This document shows positions 37,581 to 51,177 of a DNA stretch of 64,000 nt, in pieces. The DNA is taken from positions 8,819,591 to 8,883,590 of the forward strand of contig JALIRH010000026.1 of the NCBI GenBank assembly GCA_023055505.1, written 5' to 3'. Under the pieces are notes generated by a model. It saw only the letters and a program-made list of their open reading frames with translations, was not told the origin of the DNA and made no database searches. Numbering within the stretch: position 1 is the first letter of the stretch; each line of letters starts with the position of its first letter. This DNA is from Callipepla californica brunnescens (lineage: Eukaryota > Chordata > Aves > Galliformes > Odontophoridae). Made by a program: the position numbers and the translations under genes.

Positions 37581-38239
37581 TTTTTACCAGATTTTCTGTA
37601 CGTCCTTTTTTTTATTGTTTTCCTTAAGTTACTGAAACATCCTTCATAAAGTGAGGGTTAGTTCAAGATTTCATAAATTCATAAATATAGGCCAAGTCAA
37701 AAATAATATTATTGATGCTATAACATCAGTTATTTTCTTAGCCAAATACATAAAGTCTGGGATAAATCTATTACTAAAATTTCTAAAAGCTACCAGAATT
37801 GCAGAGGATGCTTTAAACACAAGCATAATGCTTCAACCACAAGCACACACAAAGATTATCATTACTTTTCTTTTAGCCAAATGTGTTTCTGACATATTTA
37901 CTATAAGGCTGAATGTTATGTTGATTCTGGTTCCTTCCCTTGGATAGACATGAAATCATACAGCGAATTCGGTTATACCTACCGGGTTTTTCCAACTGAG
38001 TAAAAAAGATAAAAAATGAAGTTGTAAGGTTTGTACCATTAGAGGTTACTGAGAACATATCACTAAGACTGTGTAAACAGTTCTTCGAAGCTCCAAGGGA
38101 GAAGTCTGCTATCTCCAGTCAGAGGTCTTAAAGCTCTGCACACTAATCATCTCAGTTCAGATAGTAAATCCACTTAATTTCGCCTGGCTAGGGACTGATA
38201 GGCATAGGTAAGTTTGGAGGACCATACTTGTATTCAGGA

Positions 38240-38450
38240 GATATCAGAGAGTACCTTGAGCTGGAAGAGACCCATAAGGATCCTGTGTCCACACAGGATC
38301 ACACAAAATTCAAACTCTATGTCTGAGAGCATTATTCAAACTCTCATTTAATATAAGCAGCTTGGGGCTGTGACTGCTGCCGTGACCAGCCTTTTTCAAT
38401 GCGTCACTATATATGATGAACTTCTTCAGTTGAGCAGGATTACTCCAGGT
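38240..38450 (-). mobile_element. CR1 LINE 3' fragment, minus strand, degraded
   Basis: In reverse complement it carries the end of a CR1 subfamily whose tail reads GATCCTTATGGGTC. On the plus strand this is GAGCTGGAAGAGACCCATAA (38259-38278), followed by ACACAGGATCACAC, CTGAGAGCATTATTCAAAC and a GGGGCTGTGAC block. Similarity fades after about 38400. Old and heavily mutated, with no frame. Confidence 0.8.
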
Positions 38451-41400
38451 GGTTTGGAGTGTAATTCTGCTTAAATCGATAGCTTTGTCTTCATTGATTT
38501 CAATTATTTGGTTTTGGTCCATGGATGGATGAGTACTGAGTACTCCAATCCCATTGATCAGATGTGAAAATGAAAGAGTGTGCTGACCATTCTAAGAAGG
38601 AATCTTTTGGAGTTATACTTTCATCATTGAAATTGAGTATTTTCGTATACTTTCTCCAATATAATTAAAATTTAGGGCTACCATCAATAGAGGAATATAT
38701 TTAATAACTCAGTTGCCAGTTTGTGTTGGAATGACAGCTATTTTCTGCCTTAAATAAATTAAACAAACATGTGAACTTGAAAATGGAATTCCTACATATT
38801 ACGTGAGTCTTTTCACAGTAGCAGATGGTCTCTCTTTTTATCTTTCTGGCCAGTGATTGCATTTTTCCATTCAGAAAACCACAGAAACATACTTAGATGC
38901 AAACTGACATGTCAAGTAAGTTTGGAATGAAAAACATCTGATAAAGCCTTCTTTGACTGTTCTAATAAAACAGATATAAACAGCTTTCCCAGAATCTTAA
39001 TTAGTAATGATAATGACCCAGTCACAATTTTTCAAACATAATTATTTACTGGAGGAAATACAAGGTTGGCATTCAGAAAATCTTACCAAAGTGTATGTCT
39101 GAGAAGTGGAACACTGAAAATAAGTGATTGATTTTTAACACGCTCTCTTAGAGTTCAAAAACAGAGATATTTTTATAATAGTGACAGCCATTTTGGACAG
39201 TGGGATAAAGTTTGTTAATTTTAATCACCTGAAATTAAAGGCAGGGTTAAATTGCTGAAAGAGAAACACCTTGTGCTGTTTATGAAACAGGCTGTTTCCT
39301 GGTCTTCCGGGCAAGTTACTGAGATGTGATGGATGATGTGTTGTAGTTTGTTGTTATTTTTCTAATCAGATCACAAGCCATATTGTTTGCCTACATCTGA
39401 TGGTAAATGGTATAACTTTTTAAATCTGTGTCATAACCACAAATGACTGGGATTTTACTTGTGGTTTTCTTAGTACCTTTGTGCTTTTGCATTGTGCTGT
39501 GTTGTTTCCTTGAGGACGCTCCTACAACTGCAAGTTTATACGCTGTATATTTATTGCCGTACTTATGAATGTTTTGAATTAATAACATAGAACTTTAGAA
39601 TGGTCAGTTCTGTTAGCTTTCAAATTATTTCCATAATTATTCTCAGTGAAGCATGAGGGTGAATGCAAATTTGCTAGCAAAATTGATAATTCCTTGTCAT
39701 GACAGGGAAAAAAAAAGATGAGTTATCTTCCTATGAAGTAAAACATTATTATTTTTAATGTTTTTTATCGTCTCTTAGACAAAGTTTTCAGAGAAATTAT
39801 TGGAAAAAAACAACAACAAAACAAATGTTAATAAGCTGTTGATTTATTTACCAGTACTGCAATTATATAAATGCTAGTTGCATATCATGTGAATATCCTA
39901 GAGTGTAAATTTGAGGGGACCAGTCATCATAAATATCAATTTCTTCTGAGGTGCTGAGGATCCTGAAAACACTAATCTTCAGAGCACTCCTATGCAATTC
40001 CTCTAGGTGTTGTTACCTGTCTTTCAGTGAAATAGTTTCCATTCTATTTCTGCTATTGTCTGCTGTCCTGGTCTCGGAGTGGGAAACTGATTCTGCAGTT
40101 CTTGCTTTCACGTTCCAGTTCTATTTATTCTCTATTGGCCTGTATCTTACCCTCTGCTCAAAACAAGGGTTTTGCAGTCCCTATGCTTGCCAAACTGGGG
40201 AGCCAAGCTGGATATGCAGGTAGATCTCCATTCACAAACAAGTAGGAAATTATGGTTTCCCTTCAAGTAGAAAAACAACATTCAAAGGTTTACTGTACTT
40301 CAAGATGTCTTTCGATTCAATATGGCATTCAAGAGCCACATGATTAGTGCTGTGTGATGCGTCATTTCTCTGTCTAGTCCTGCAAATTCTTTGTTTATAG
40401 GGAAGAGAAAAATAACTTGGAAAAAATGTTTTTCAAGATGACAGCCCACTATCTGATGGGAAATACAGAGGGGTTAATTTTTGTTTATATCTTTATTATT
40501 TTTTTTTCTTCTCATAGTTCTTCCCATGTTATATGGAAATGAGTTTAACTTGCTTCCACTGTGGATTGTTTATTTTCTGAGAGTCTGTATACAAAGGACT
40601 TAGAAAATTTGAGTGAGGGAACATAACCAGCAGGCATTAGCTAAAATATTTTAGTCTCTTAAAAGTTTAAATTAGTTTAGAGGCATAACAGTCCTATTCT
40701 ACTCAGTCCTTTCTGTAATGCTCCCTCACTTTTTTTTTTCCTTTTTAATGGAAATTATAATTGTTTTTTTGGTTTCAAGAATGGTTAGAATACTTCCATG
40801 AATTGTTCAAGGTAACAGTGCAGGCAATCTTCATGTTATGGTTAACATACAATTATATCCTTTTAAGGATCTGAAAAGGCAAAAGTAAGTCTAAGCAGGT
40901 GCATGGCTCACCAGGGAGCAGGTTTAGTTAAACTGACTTGTGGTTGTGATTTCAAGTGCATCAAATCTTCTTTTGTGATGTATCTGAAAAGGTTGCTGTT
41001 TGTCCAGCTGCAGCAGCTTCATTCCTTCAGGCTGTATTGACAGGGTGAAAAAATATTACTAAACATGATGTTGTGAACTGGAGAGCAGCTTATCACTTTG
41101 TCAGGTGCTTATGGAGGGAAAAAGTAAGAGAGAGATGAGTGCAAACTAAGGTAGTATTTAATGTCAGTGGAAGCCTAATGGCAAAGAATCAAACAGTCAA
41201 GGAAGAATGATATAATTCAAGTGAAACAGAAGATGAGAAGCAATTGAAGTGCCTGTTTTATGTGTTAGGAGAGCTTGGTACAGTGTTTCTGCTGAGTGAA
41301 ATAATTCCCAAACCTCTGGGTCTGTTATTTCACACAGCAAGAGCCAAAGTATGTCTGAGCCCCTGAGGTTTTAGTGTTTCTGGGCAGTCAGTAGCTTCAA

Positions 41401-41984
41401 AGGCTGTCTGCTGCAAGGTGGTTGGATGGAGGGAGGGACAAAAACGTGGATAGAGGTGCAGGCAGAAGGATGGGTCAGATTAGATGGTCTAATCCATTCT
41501 GTCCTTTGTAATGAAGGAATGATGCTTCCCTTGATCCCTCTCAAAGCTTAAATGTGCACTTTGGGGCATCACTGTCCTACAGTTTGAACCAGTGTCTGAA
41601 GTATTAATTAAAATGACATCCTAATCAATGTGACTGATGTTCTGCTTTGTACCTGCGTTAAGTTATATTGTAAGTAGATTAATGGAGAAGTGATACTTTG
41701 AACCTGACTTTTCTACATGACAGAGTGCTGCCAGGGAAATTCATCAAAAGGTTCAGCTGTAAAAATGTCTTTGCAGATATACAACTGCGTAAGCTACACT
41801 GCATACTGTTCAGCCATATGACCCTGTTCACAGCATTCTTTTCATTTGTTTTATTTTATTTGTCTTTTTTTCTGTTAAGATGTAGTTTTTGGAAGATCAA
41901 CTTAGTTAACTTAATGGAGCTTATAAACGGGAGGGAGACCTATTTCTTATGTGATCAAATAGTGATAGGGCAATGAGAAACAGT
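38451..41984. other. Probable intron, nothing recognised
   Basis: About 3.5 kb, AT-rich, with short frames lacking motifs. A faint CR1-like string near 41480 was considered and rejected. Confidence 0.45.
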
Positions 41985-42233
41985 TTTAAGCTATGAGGGG
42001 GAGATTTAGTTTAGATGCTAAGGAGGAAATTTTTCATTCAGAAGATGGTGAGTGACTGGCACAGGGCATTCACAGCTTCTCTGGGCAGTCTGTCTCAGAA
42101 CATGTTCAAGGCCAGGTTGGGTAAGGCTCTGGGCTGCCTGATCTCATGCTTGACAACCTTTCCCAAGGCAGAGTGGTTGAAACTGGGTGGGCTTGAAGGT
42201 CCTTTCCGACCCTAGCCACTCTGAGGTTCTGTG
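41985..42233 (+). mobile_element. CR1 LINE 3' fragment, plus strand
   Basis: CR1 tail blocks in order: a decayed AGGAGGAAATTTTTCATTC, GTGACTGGCACAGGGCATTC, TTCAAGGCCAGGTTGGGTAA, GTTGAAACTGGGTGGGCTTG, AAGGTCCTTTCCGACCC and GAGGTTCTGTG. Last CR1 copy found; none is recognised in the remaining 21.8 kb. Confidence 0.93.
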
Positions 42234-42975
42234 AACTGTGTTTAATCATCTTGAGTCTATGAATCCATTGGGTTGGAAATTACTTTTTGTTTTAATGAAT
42301 CAAAATCTCCTTCCAATCCTTAGCATAGAGGTTTTATGGTGGTAAAAAACCTAACTCTGACATTCTGTGAAAAATGGGGTATTATACTTGTCAATCCAAC
42401 CTAGTGTTTGTCAGCATAGCCAAAATGTTTACAACCAAGATGCTCAGTGTAACTTGCCAATTGTTGGGTTAAATCAACAGAAACCATCTTTTCTTTGCCC
42501 TGTATGAGTTGAGTTTATCAGGTGATTCTTTCCATCTGTTTTTTTTTCCTATCTAGTCTTAAATAACAGCATGTTCATCATTTCACCCTCTTAACTGTTT
42601 TGTTGCTGTGATATCAACTTGTACATATCAAAATTATTGCACATAGAAATATCTTACTACTGACACCAGCAATTCTCTCATCTATAAATATTTTACCTAA
42701 AAAAAAAAAAAAAGCGTTCAGATACAGTTTGCAGTGTGACAGTTGATGTTAATACGTTTTTTAAATAAAATTACACATACTGTATGAGATGTGAAATAAA
42801 AAACTGATAATACGAACAGAGAATTTGTTCTGTGCCACTGCACAAATGCATCATAAAAGAATGAATGACTTAGGTGATTTTTACTATGTCATACCAGAAT
42901 CTCGTTGAATGGCTCTTATTCCTTTCTACTTATTTTGGTAACATGAGTTTTAACATTAAGAGCTTGGGTGGATTG

Positions 42976-43017
42976 TGTTGTTTGTTTGTTTGTTGTTTCG
43001 TTGTTGTTGTTTTGTTC
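42976..43017. repeat. GTTT/GTT simple repeat
   Basis: Alternating GTTT and GTT units over about 40 bases, followed by T-rich sequence. Confidence 0.85.
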
Positions 43018-43604
43018 CTTTTTTTTTCTTTTAGTAGAGATTATTATATTTGAGTATTTGTTTCTTTTGGCCACTGTGTAGTCTTACCCCCAGCGTTGCC
43101 CTAGGAATCTCCTGCAAGGGTGGTTCAGCTCCACTTGTCCTACTGTTCTTCAGCAAAGAGGAACTTGCTTAATTCTGTTGATGAATTGTGATAGTAGTTT
43201 CTGTTATTAAACCACTCTAGGCATGAAAATTAGTGTTTGCGTGTACAGTGGCAAATAAGTGACACAACATGCTTCAGAGAAATGTTTTACAGAAATTAAT
43301 GACATTTAAACTGCAGCTATAATAGAACTCAAAAGCACCGGATAGAAATCTGAAGCCTAGTTAGTTACTGAGGGATACAACTATGATACAGCCCAAGTGA
43401 AATGTAAAAATTTTTAAGAATGACATACTTAACAAATAATATATGGATTTATAACAACTGATTATTTTTGACTCAACATGAAGAGTAAGCTGAGTATGCC
43501 TACTGACATTTAAAAATTGAATTTAAAGGGTTACGTTGTAAATTATTTCATTCCTTATATTAATTATATATACATAAATATACGTAAGCATGTGTGGTGT
43601 GTTT

Positions 43605-43633
43605 TTTATTTATTTATTTATTTTTTTATTTTG
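43605..43633. repeat. (TTTA)n microsatellite
   Basis: Several TTTA units flanked by T runs, similar to the tract at 5683. Confidence 0.85.
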
Positions 43634-46600
43634 CAAGTATCTGCTTTTATATGCCAGGTTGGATCATTGTAAGAGCAAGTAAACAAGCCAAGCAAAGCTT
43701 GGACAGATTATATAGTTGTTAGGAGAAATGTCATGGTCAAGTGATATTAGGCAGTGTGATACTCAACAGGCATTAGGTAAAAGTTCATTTCTGATATTTC
43801 TAATTTGTCTTCATATGCTGTATAGTCCTTTTCAGTATAACCTGCTAACTTACTTTCCTTGGTAGAAGTCTGGAAGAAGTCTGCGTTCAATTAATTGCCT
43901 TTGGAGGAGAATTTTTCAGGGAAGTTTAAAATACAGAATTTTAGGGCAATGTATTTCTTGTGTGCCTGACTTAAATGCAAAATAGGTTCCTGCCATACAG
44001 TTGGAGAACTTTTATTTCATTAATTGTTAGAACTTTCTTAAATATTATTAGACTTGAAGTCACTTGGTTTTGTTTTTTTTTTTAATTGTGCTCTTAAGAG
44101 GTCTAAGAACATTTTGTGATGTTCCTTGCTGTAAGACTCTTTGAGCTCTGTTCATCAGATGCTTGGTACATTAGCATGAATAGGATTTGGTAATCCAAAA
44201 TGACCTCTGCTTATTTTGAGGGGGAAGCGGAACACATGTGGAGCAGATGACCTGCAGAATGAATCATATGCTTGTTAATCTTTATTGCATGTGTGAAGTT
44301 CTTAAGAGTATTTAAAAAGTGACTGTAACCATGTGTATATATATAGTACAGATTGGCAGGGCTACACGCTCGTACGTAGGCATGAAGTTACTGGATGGTT
44401 TTCTCAAGGTCATAAGTAAACCAGTAAGTTTGCACTGCCCTAATTTTGTTAACATATAGACTATCATTCTTCAATGTAATTTAAAAAAAAAAAAAGTTTC
44501 AGAAGTGAAGTAACAAAAGGGAGAATTGCAGTGGGGGCCTCTGGAGTAGGGACAGTTTGCTTAACTGTCAGAAACAGTGAGAAAAATGTAAATCTCAGGG
44601 TCCTCCACTTTAGAAGTTAGTCCTTCTTTAGCTGTTGTTCAGTCTCTTCTTGAATTTGCTGTAATCTCGGGGTGCTGGGAAAAGCTGTCACATTTCCAGT
44701 TTCGTTTCTGTTCTGCCTTCACACCTTGTTTTGATTTGACTCTATGTGTCTGCATATGGGTGCGGGGAAAAAAAACCTAGGGTACCAAAAAGGATGAGAC
44801 CTCTTGGTGCAGGATCTACTCATTCTGATAAATTACTAATTGAACTGTAGTCCCGTGAGAACTTTTGCGTGATGTACAGTTACTGACAGTAACCTGTGTT
44901 ATTAGTGGAAACGTTTTTCTTGTGTTAACAGGCTTGTGTGACAGTTTCTGAATGTAACAGCTTTCAGTAAGCCTATATGTGACAATGTTTTGAATTGGTT
45001 GAGAGCATGTGAGTGCTCAGCTGAAGTAGAATTAGAACCAGAAGAGATCAAAGATGCCAGAAATGAGTATGCATTTTCTCAGGTAATGTGGCTTTAGTAA
45101 ATAAGAAGAAATCCCAGAAGATTTACTTGAGAACGGATCATGGGCAGCAGGAGTGGAATAGTGAGAGTCCAGCTTTGTGTTGCTGTCACAAATAAATCAA
45201 ATTTAATAGTACATTGTAAAAGAGTATTGTATGAGATGACTGATCATTTTCTTAGTAAGCAAACAGAACAGTTTCTACCAAAGTTCTTATAAATAAACTG
45301 TCTCCTTGTTGATTCCTCTTTGGCTCTTCAGTTTCATGGACCAGCTGATGAAAGGGAGACTGGGAGTTCAGGTTGCTGTAGTTCTGCCACTGGTGCACTG
45401 CTGATGCAGCAATCAGCACCTGCTGTTCTTCTACTCATAGCAATCCTACAACAGAAGCATCCTCTGAGAGATCAGGCAAGGTAGACAGCTGCTTAGTTTT
45501 CTCCATCTCCTAGGCAGCTATACTGAAAACCCATCAGTCCTTTTGGGTTCTTGAGGTACCCTCTCCTGAGATATTCTATACCAAGGATGGACAGAGGCTC
45601 TGGATCATTTGCATTGCGCTACTTTTGCCAGTCATTCCCAGTTGGGCTTGCTTCAGCCTCCAAAAAAATTAGCTCTTGGGATCACCCTGTCACTCCAGGA
45701 ATACAGATGGGTTCTGTCTATTAGAGCCTTAAACTCCTGTTGTTGTGCTGTGCCAGGCCATTGAAACTACACACTCCAATGAATTTGGCTGTCCCTCTCT
45801 TCCACCTTGCTGGAGGCAGGGCGCTTCTTATTATTCTGTTTTGTTATTATTCTGTTCTTCTGCTGAGAAGGGCCCATTGTGGAGATGGATCTTTCAGACT
45901 GCTGCCTTTGGGAGAGCCAGCAGGTCTGCACCAGGCAAGGAGGCTTCACTAGTTTGCTCTACTTAGAAAAATCCTAACAGAGACTTTTGGGATGTGCAAG
46001 TGAGTTTGAAAGCAGACTTTTTACGGAACTTTATTACCAAGTTTGCTAGCAAGCTCACTTTAGAGCCAATTTTGCCCTGATATTAATAGGTACCAGCAAA
46101 TGATTCAGGTATGTATTTCTCACAGAAATATATACTGTAAACGTGCTGTCAGTTCCCAAGTGTTTTTTGTCTTCTTTTTTCTTAGTTACACCTGTTCTTA
46201 TTCAGATCTGCATCTCTGTACCTCCTGGTGGCAGCAGTCTTACTCATCCTTCCTTTTTCCTTTGTTCCTTAAGGTAAAAGAATAATAAAGGAAAGGGAGG
46301 GTAAAGAAAATAAATCAGATATTGAATGAAAGTTCTTAACAGGTGACTCTGAATTGAAGCACTGTTTTTACCTGTGATTAAGTTTTTCAAAAGTAACCTT
46401 GAGTTTTTCATTGTGAGTTTTTTCGGTGTTTGAAAGGGAACGGATTGCAGAGGTGGGACTTTGCTATGAAGGTTAAAATGTTTGTTGCCTTGTGTTATTT
46501 CACTATTTCATTTATAGGGAAAGATGGCCTTGGATTTAAGGTAGGAAGGTGGGTATTGGAGGGAGGATACAGGCTCCTGTCTCAGAAGCTATGTATTTTT

Positions 46601-48710
46601 CTTAGGGGAGATAATGTAGGTGTTTTGAATTCCATCTGCAGAACTTCTACAGTACACTTATTCTTTTTAGTGGCATAGCGAGACTAATTTTATTAATCTT
46701 TTGAAGTGCCTTTCACACTCTCAGCAGGCAGCCGTGGTAGATGTGCAAAATATTAATACTTGCAAATGTTCTAGATGCTAAAATAAATAAGAATAGGGCT
46801 GTGAACGCTATACTGCAGGCTGCTTACCAAAAACCATCTGAGTGCTAATTGGGAATAACACTATTAATCCACATCTAGCAATCCATGCTACCATCTGACT
46901 CACTGTTGTGAATGTTATGATATAATTACTACTTTTTGGCAGGTCTGAGGGTGTTCCATCAAACTGGTAAGATTAGATCTGGTATGTATAAAAGGGATGG
47001 GATGTCTCACATAATACAGCTATGTCTTAATTAATCTTTCTCATGAATATAACAAAGCTTTGAAGGATTGACGACCTGCATTACAAGAAACATGTTAGGA
47101 CTATCTTGCTCTAGTTCTTTTTTTTAATCTCATATGTATGGTGATGTGCCTGTTTGACAGATTCAATGAAAATTAGGTTCCCCTGCGAATAGCGTTGTTC
47201 CCTAATGTTTGAATCAAGAGTGCTGCCATGAATAATAGAAGATTTTGGAAAACTTTTCCAATCTTTAAATACTTAAAGTCTGTAAGTTTACAAGTAGTCT
47301 ATAATGACCACTAAAAGTTCTTTCATGTGTTCTAAACAACATTTCATTATTGGTTTTCCTCTTTTCAGATCTCTTCACCTTACTCCATATCACACAGAGG
47401 AAGCCAATGCTTATTTCTTGAACAGATAATGAAATAAGAATAAAAAAATTCATTAGGAAAATTGCTGTTTTAATTCTTCTATTTTTGTTCAGTCTAAGTG
47501 GATGAGAGGTTAGAAACACTTGGCAGACTGACACAGTGGGGCAAAGAAATAGGAATGTGATGGTAAAGATGACATAGGGTCTCATCTTTGCAATTACTTC
47601 ATTTTAAAAACTCAAAGCCCTTATTAGGACGTTGTCTTATTTTGGATGTTTTCAATAGAGAAAAAGCTTAAAGCTGATAATTCTCTTGAACATTAGAGGA
47701 AGATGAGTTATGATTCCTACTTGAAAAACAAAAATTTAACATGACTAGACAGTTAGATGAAAATTGCCTGTGAGTACAGCTAGATCCACGTTCTAATTTT
47801 GTTACAGCAATGGCAATTTCTTGCTCCCAAATATATCCATGAGATTTCAGTAGCTATTAGAGCATGATAACAGTGTTTCAGTTAATCAGACAAAATTAAA
47901 TTTTAGTAAAGCAATGAGCAAGTTGAAGAAAAAAAAAAATGAAACCTCAAATGTATTGTAATGGGAAGCTTACAGTTATGATGTCATGATGCACTTGACA
48001 AGTCAAACATTTTTCTGAAAAAGGCAGGAAGATAATAAGTAGCTAGAAAGCCATGTGGCCAAGAGTGTCGGAGTGTACCAAAATCAGTGACACAAACTGA
48101 GGAGTCATCCTGTGCCTTCAAGAAAGCCTGAACAGTAACAGAGGAAGAAAAACTGATAGTTTGCTGCTTCTGTTAACTTGTTGGTGGATTTCAATGGAGT
48201 TAGCAAGGCCTAGCTGCTTTACAGCTTTAGTTTAACATGTACGGGGTTGACTCAGGAACAAGGTTACTTTTCTGATGCAAAATTGCGGCTACACTAGAAA
48301 TCAGCTGGCTTTCACTTCCCGAATTCCCTTTATCTGGCTCTGTTTTATAGTGATGGAAAGGGGGAAGTGCTGGGCTAAGAGCCTTTCAGGCAGCTCAAAC
48401 TAGATTTGGAGAAACTTGTTGCCCTCGTATTGCAATTGTACATGTTGCTGCTGTGTAGATGGGCAGGAGTGGCTCTGCTGGCTGGGAACTGCTGGTTGAC
48501 ATTGCTTCTTGCGTGGTAGTAGAATGGGTTGCTCTGGCTTGTGCTAGAATTGGTCGTGTTTTTAGCTAGTAGGAGGCTGCTGGTGGGCTAGTTTCAGCTG
48601 GAGCCTGTGCTCTCGTGAGGAAGGTCCTTCTAGGCAGAGTTTTGAGCAAGTGACTGCTCTGAGTTGCACATTCTCAATGATGTGTCCTGTTGCTGTCTGT
48701 CTTTTCCCCA

Positions 48711-48945
48711 TGTGGTGGTTTTGTGGTTTTCATGCTGGTATTCCACATCAGAACATCATGCAGGGAGTTAAGGGGTTAATGCCGTGTTGGGGAGTGGCAG
48801 AGGGTTGGAGCTCCAGACTGGACACCAGCCTCTCTCTCTGGGCACGCTCTCGTGGATGCTGTGCAAATTTAGCATGTGTGCTTCCCCTGCAGTTTTATTA
48901 ACGTAAGCTCTCAGATTTGGTTTGGCAATTTTCTCTCTCTCAATT
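48711..48945 (+). repeat. LTR-like repeat, family 2, copy D
   Basis: Starts TGTGGTGGTTTTGTGG and shares ordered blocks with 19071-19290: GGTATTCCACA, CATCATG, AGGGAGTTAAGG, GTTAATG, CTTCCCCTGCAG, GTAAGCTCTCAG and GGTTTGG. It carries an insert or length difference of some tens of bases in the middle (the GAGTGGCAGAGGGTTGGAG part). The TG start and lack of internal genes suggest a solo LTR of an endogenous retrovirus. The 3' end was placed where similarity fades. Confidence 0.65.
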
Positions 48946-49060
48946 GTTTGATATTTATTAGATTGAGTAAATTTACCGTTCTCCTCAAATCATGCCGTTG
49001 TTTTTTGTAGGCCCATCTATTATCATTATTGTCAGAAGTATTACAAATGGCCTGGTTTTC

Positions 49061-49082
49061 TTTTTTTTTTTTTTTTTTTTTT
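49061..49082. repeat. Poly-T tract (22 bases)
   Basis: Homopolymer about 115 bases downstream of the LTR-like repeat. Length may vary with sequencing. Confidence 0.9.
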
Positions 49083-49267
49083 CTCCAACCCATTACTGAG
49101 TATGTAATATAAAGGCATATAGTTTGCTGAATTTTCAGGAAAAATAATTTTGTTTTTGTTTTTCAAGGGTAGCTTTCCAGATGTAGTGGATATATGTTGT
49201 TACCTAAAAAACAACTGTTCTTAGCTAAAGTTCTCTAAAGTGCTTAGTGACTGAAGCATATAATTTA

Positions 49268-49286
49268 TATCTATCTATCTATCTAT
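49268..49286. repeat. (TCTA)n microsatellite
   Basis: Four to five TCTA units followed by TA dinucleotides. Confidence 0.85.
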
Positions 49287-50052
49287 TATATATATTACTA
49301 ATTTGCACAGGGTAGCCACCACAATATGTAAATCATGTTCAGCATTTCACTGAATAAATTTATGAACTGAAATAAAGGGGCTGCTAAAAATTGGCACAGG
49401 ACCTTGATGTTTCCATCAGAATAGTGATTTTACCGTAGTTTTCCCTGATGTATTAATCAAGTACTCTTCAGTTTTCATGAAAGATGGCTTCTATGCTTCT
49501 GAAGTTTTTCTTGAAATAAGAAGTTTTCTGCATAAAGTCTTTCAAGAGTCTTTGGCATGCTGCACTTTTTGAATTAATGCATAGTTGGAAACATGCAACT
49601 TGAACTGCAAAAGCTTCCTTGTATGGTCTTACAATATAAGTTCAGTTTAAGTGTATTCCTATTTTTACATGCGTACTTGGGTTGATCAGTGTTTTTCTGT
49701 GCTGGAGAAATAGAATCCAAGCCTTTCCTTGAAAATGAAAACAACTGTACTGAACAGTGATCTCTTCTTTGGGAAGGTTCCTGATCTCTGCAGTATAATG
49801 CATAAAAAAAGACTTTCTATTACTCAAACAATTTTGTAACTAAAAATCATCTGCTTTTGTTATGAAAATATTCTGGTTGTGTTGTATGATTGTTGTGTGA
49901 CTGTATTAATCGCTTCCTAAAAAAATCAGTGATGATCTAGCATTCCTTCATCGTGCCAAACTTAGAAGAAAATGTGCTTTATCTGCCATCTTTACCATTA
50001 ATGTTTGTAGCCAGATGAAAAAATAAGAATGTGCATCTGTGGTACAAACAGT

Positions 50053-50076
50053 GTATCTATCTATCTATCTGTCTAT
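50053..50076. repeat. (TATC)n microsatellite
   Basis: About five TATC units ending in TGTC, 0.8 kb from the similar tract at 49268. Confidence 0.85.
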
Positions 50077-51177
50077 AAATACATAAAAGAGCTGAACTGC
50101 TTTCATGCTTTCAGATAAAGAAATTGTTTTGACAAACTTGATTTTTCAAAATGAATAGCAGTTGCTAGATTGTTCAGATATTGTGCTTCTGCCAAGTGAG
50201 CGTGCAGTAGTGAATGGCTGCTAAAAGAAATCACAGACCAATGATCCCCAAATAGATATTTGATAAATATCAAGAGCACCCTGTTTGTATGTGCCGGACA
50301 AATTTGTTTAACCTTTCTGATAGAAGTAGAGCTGCAACGTAATATTTCAAATAAGATGCATGCTTATTCCAAATCGTGAAAGTTTACATGATTAATAGGT
50401 TTTGAGATAAGGTATTAATTTCTGTGATGCATAACGTGTAGTTCACAGTCTGGGTACATAGTTATGCAGATAAAGAACCTGGCAAATCATATTTAATTTC
50501 CAATGGTTTCTAAAGTCAAAAATCAGATTCAGGAAGTGTTTGATTTGTCTTTCCAAATGAGCATAGGTTGTCTTCATTTGGTCCTAATTAGTTAGGTAAC
50601 ACTGAATAAGAAAACTTCAGATTTTTTTTTCCTAACTTTTTTGAAAACTCTAGCAATTTTTCACCTATGGTGTACTGGCATCTTCCTATTTCACTTGTTA
50701 TTATGACTTTATTAGCTAATGTTTTATGCATTAATGCTTTTGGGAGTGTGGGAATTATATATAATATTTAAAATGCTTTGTTGTGCAGGTGTATCAAATT
50801 GCTCTTTATCTGCTTTTTTCAAAGGTTTTTTAGCTGTAGCCCAAATAATTGAAGCCCACTTGTGGCTTTTATTGATTAGTCTTCCTTTTTTCTTTCTGGT
50901 CATAGTAGATGATAATCTAGAGCTCCCTTCACCATGACTTGTAACTTTACTCTATCTGTACATCTTCCCTCAAAGACTTAAGAAACCCACTCTACTTTCA
51001 GCATGTCCCTGAATCTGACTCACCCTATGGCAAAGGGTACCTCAAGCTTTAGAATGTGAAATAGCATTTTTTTCTCCTATAATCCATGCTGAAACATCAG
51101 AAACATCACTGGTTTCCACCTTTTGGAGTCAGTTCTAGATATTTGTAATCTCTTACCTTTTTTCACTACAGTAGAAG

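Larger units (their letters stand above)
32121..38239. other. Probable large intron, no known transposon
   Basis: Begins at the candidate donor. It contains a GT dinucleotide tract (32851-32872) and a perfect inverted repeat at 37188-37215. The 147-codon minus-strand frame at 33042-33485 is AT-rich, overlaps a plus-strand frame and has no recognisable domain. A possible micro-exon at 36121-36148 is listed separately. Bases 35515-35690 are dense in ATTA/TAAT motifs. Confidence 0.45.
42234..48710. other. Probable intron with simple repeats and unassigned GC-richer patches
   Basis: Contains a poly-A run at 42700, a GTTT/GTT tract (42976-43017) and a TTTA tract (43605-43633). Two patches are GC-richer than the surroundings, 45330-45960 and 48340-48710, with overlapping short frames on both strands but no recognisable domain or repeat family. 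The second directly abuts the LTR-like repeat at 48711 and may belong to an older inserted element. Confidence 0.4.
48946..51080. other. Non-coding DNA with tetranucleotide microsatellites
   Basis: Includes poly-T (49061-49082) and two CTAT-type microsatellites (49268-49286 and 50053-50076). No exon or transposon recognised. Confidence 0.5.

Noticed and set aside
41400..41510. Weak CR1-like string (GATTAGATGGTCTAATCC, then ATTCTGTCC)
   Set aside because: Only a few bases resemble the CR1 tail and the order of other blocks is missing.
45330..45960. GC-richer patch with overlapping short frames, considered as an exon or pseudogene
   Set aside because: No domain, no strong splice sites and no repeat family recognised; retained only as an unexplained patch in the intron description.
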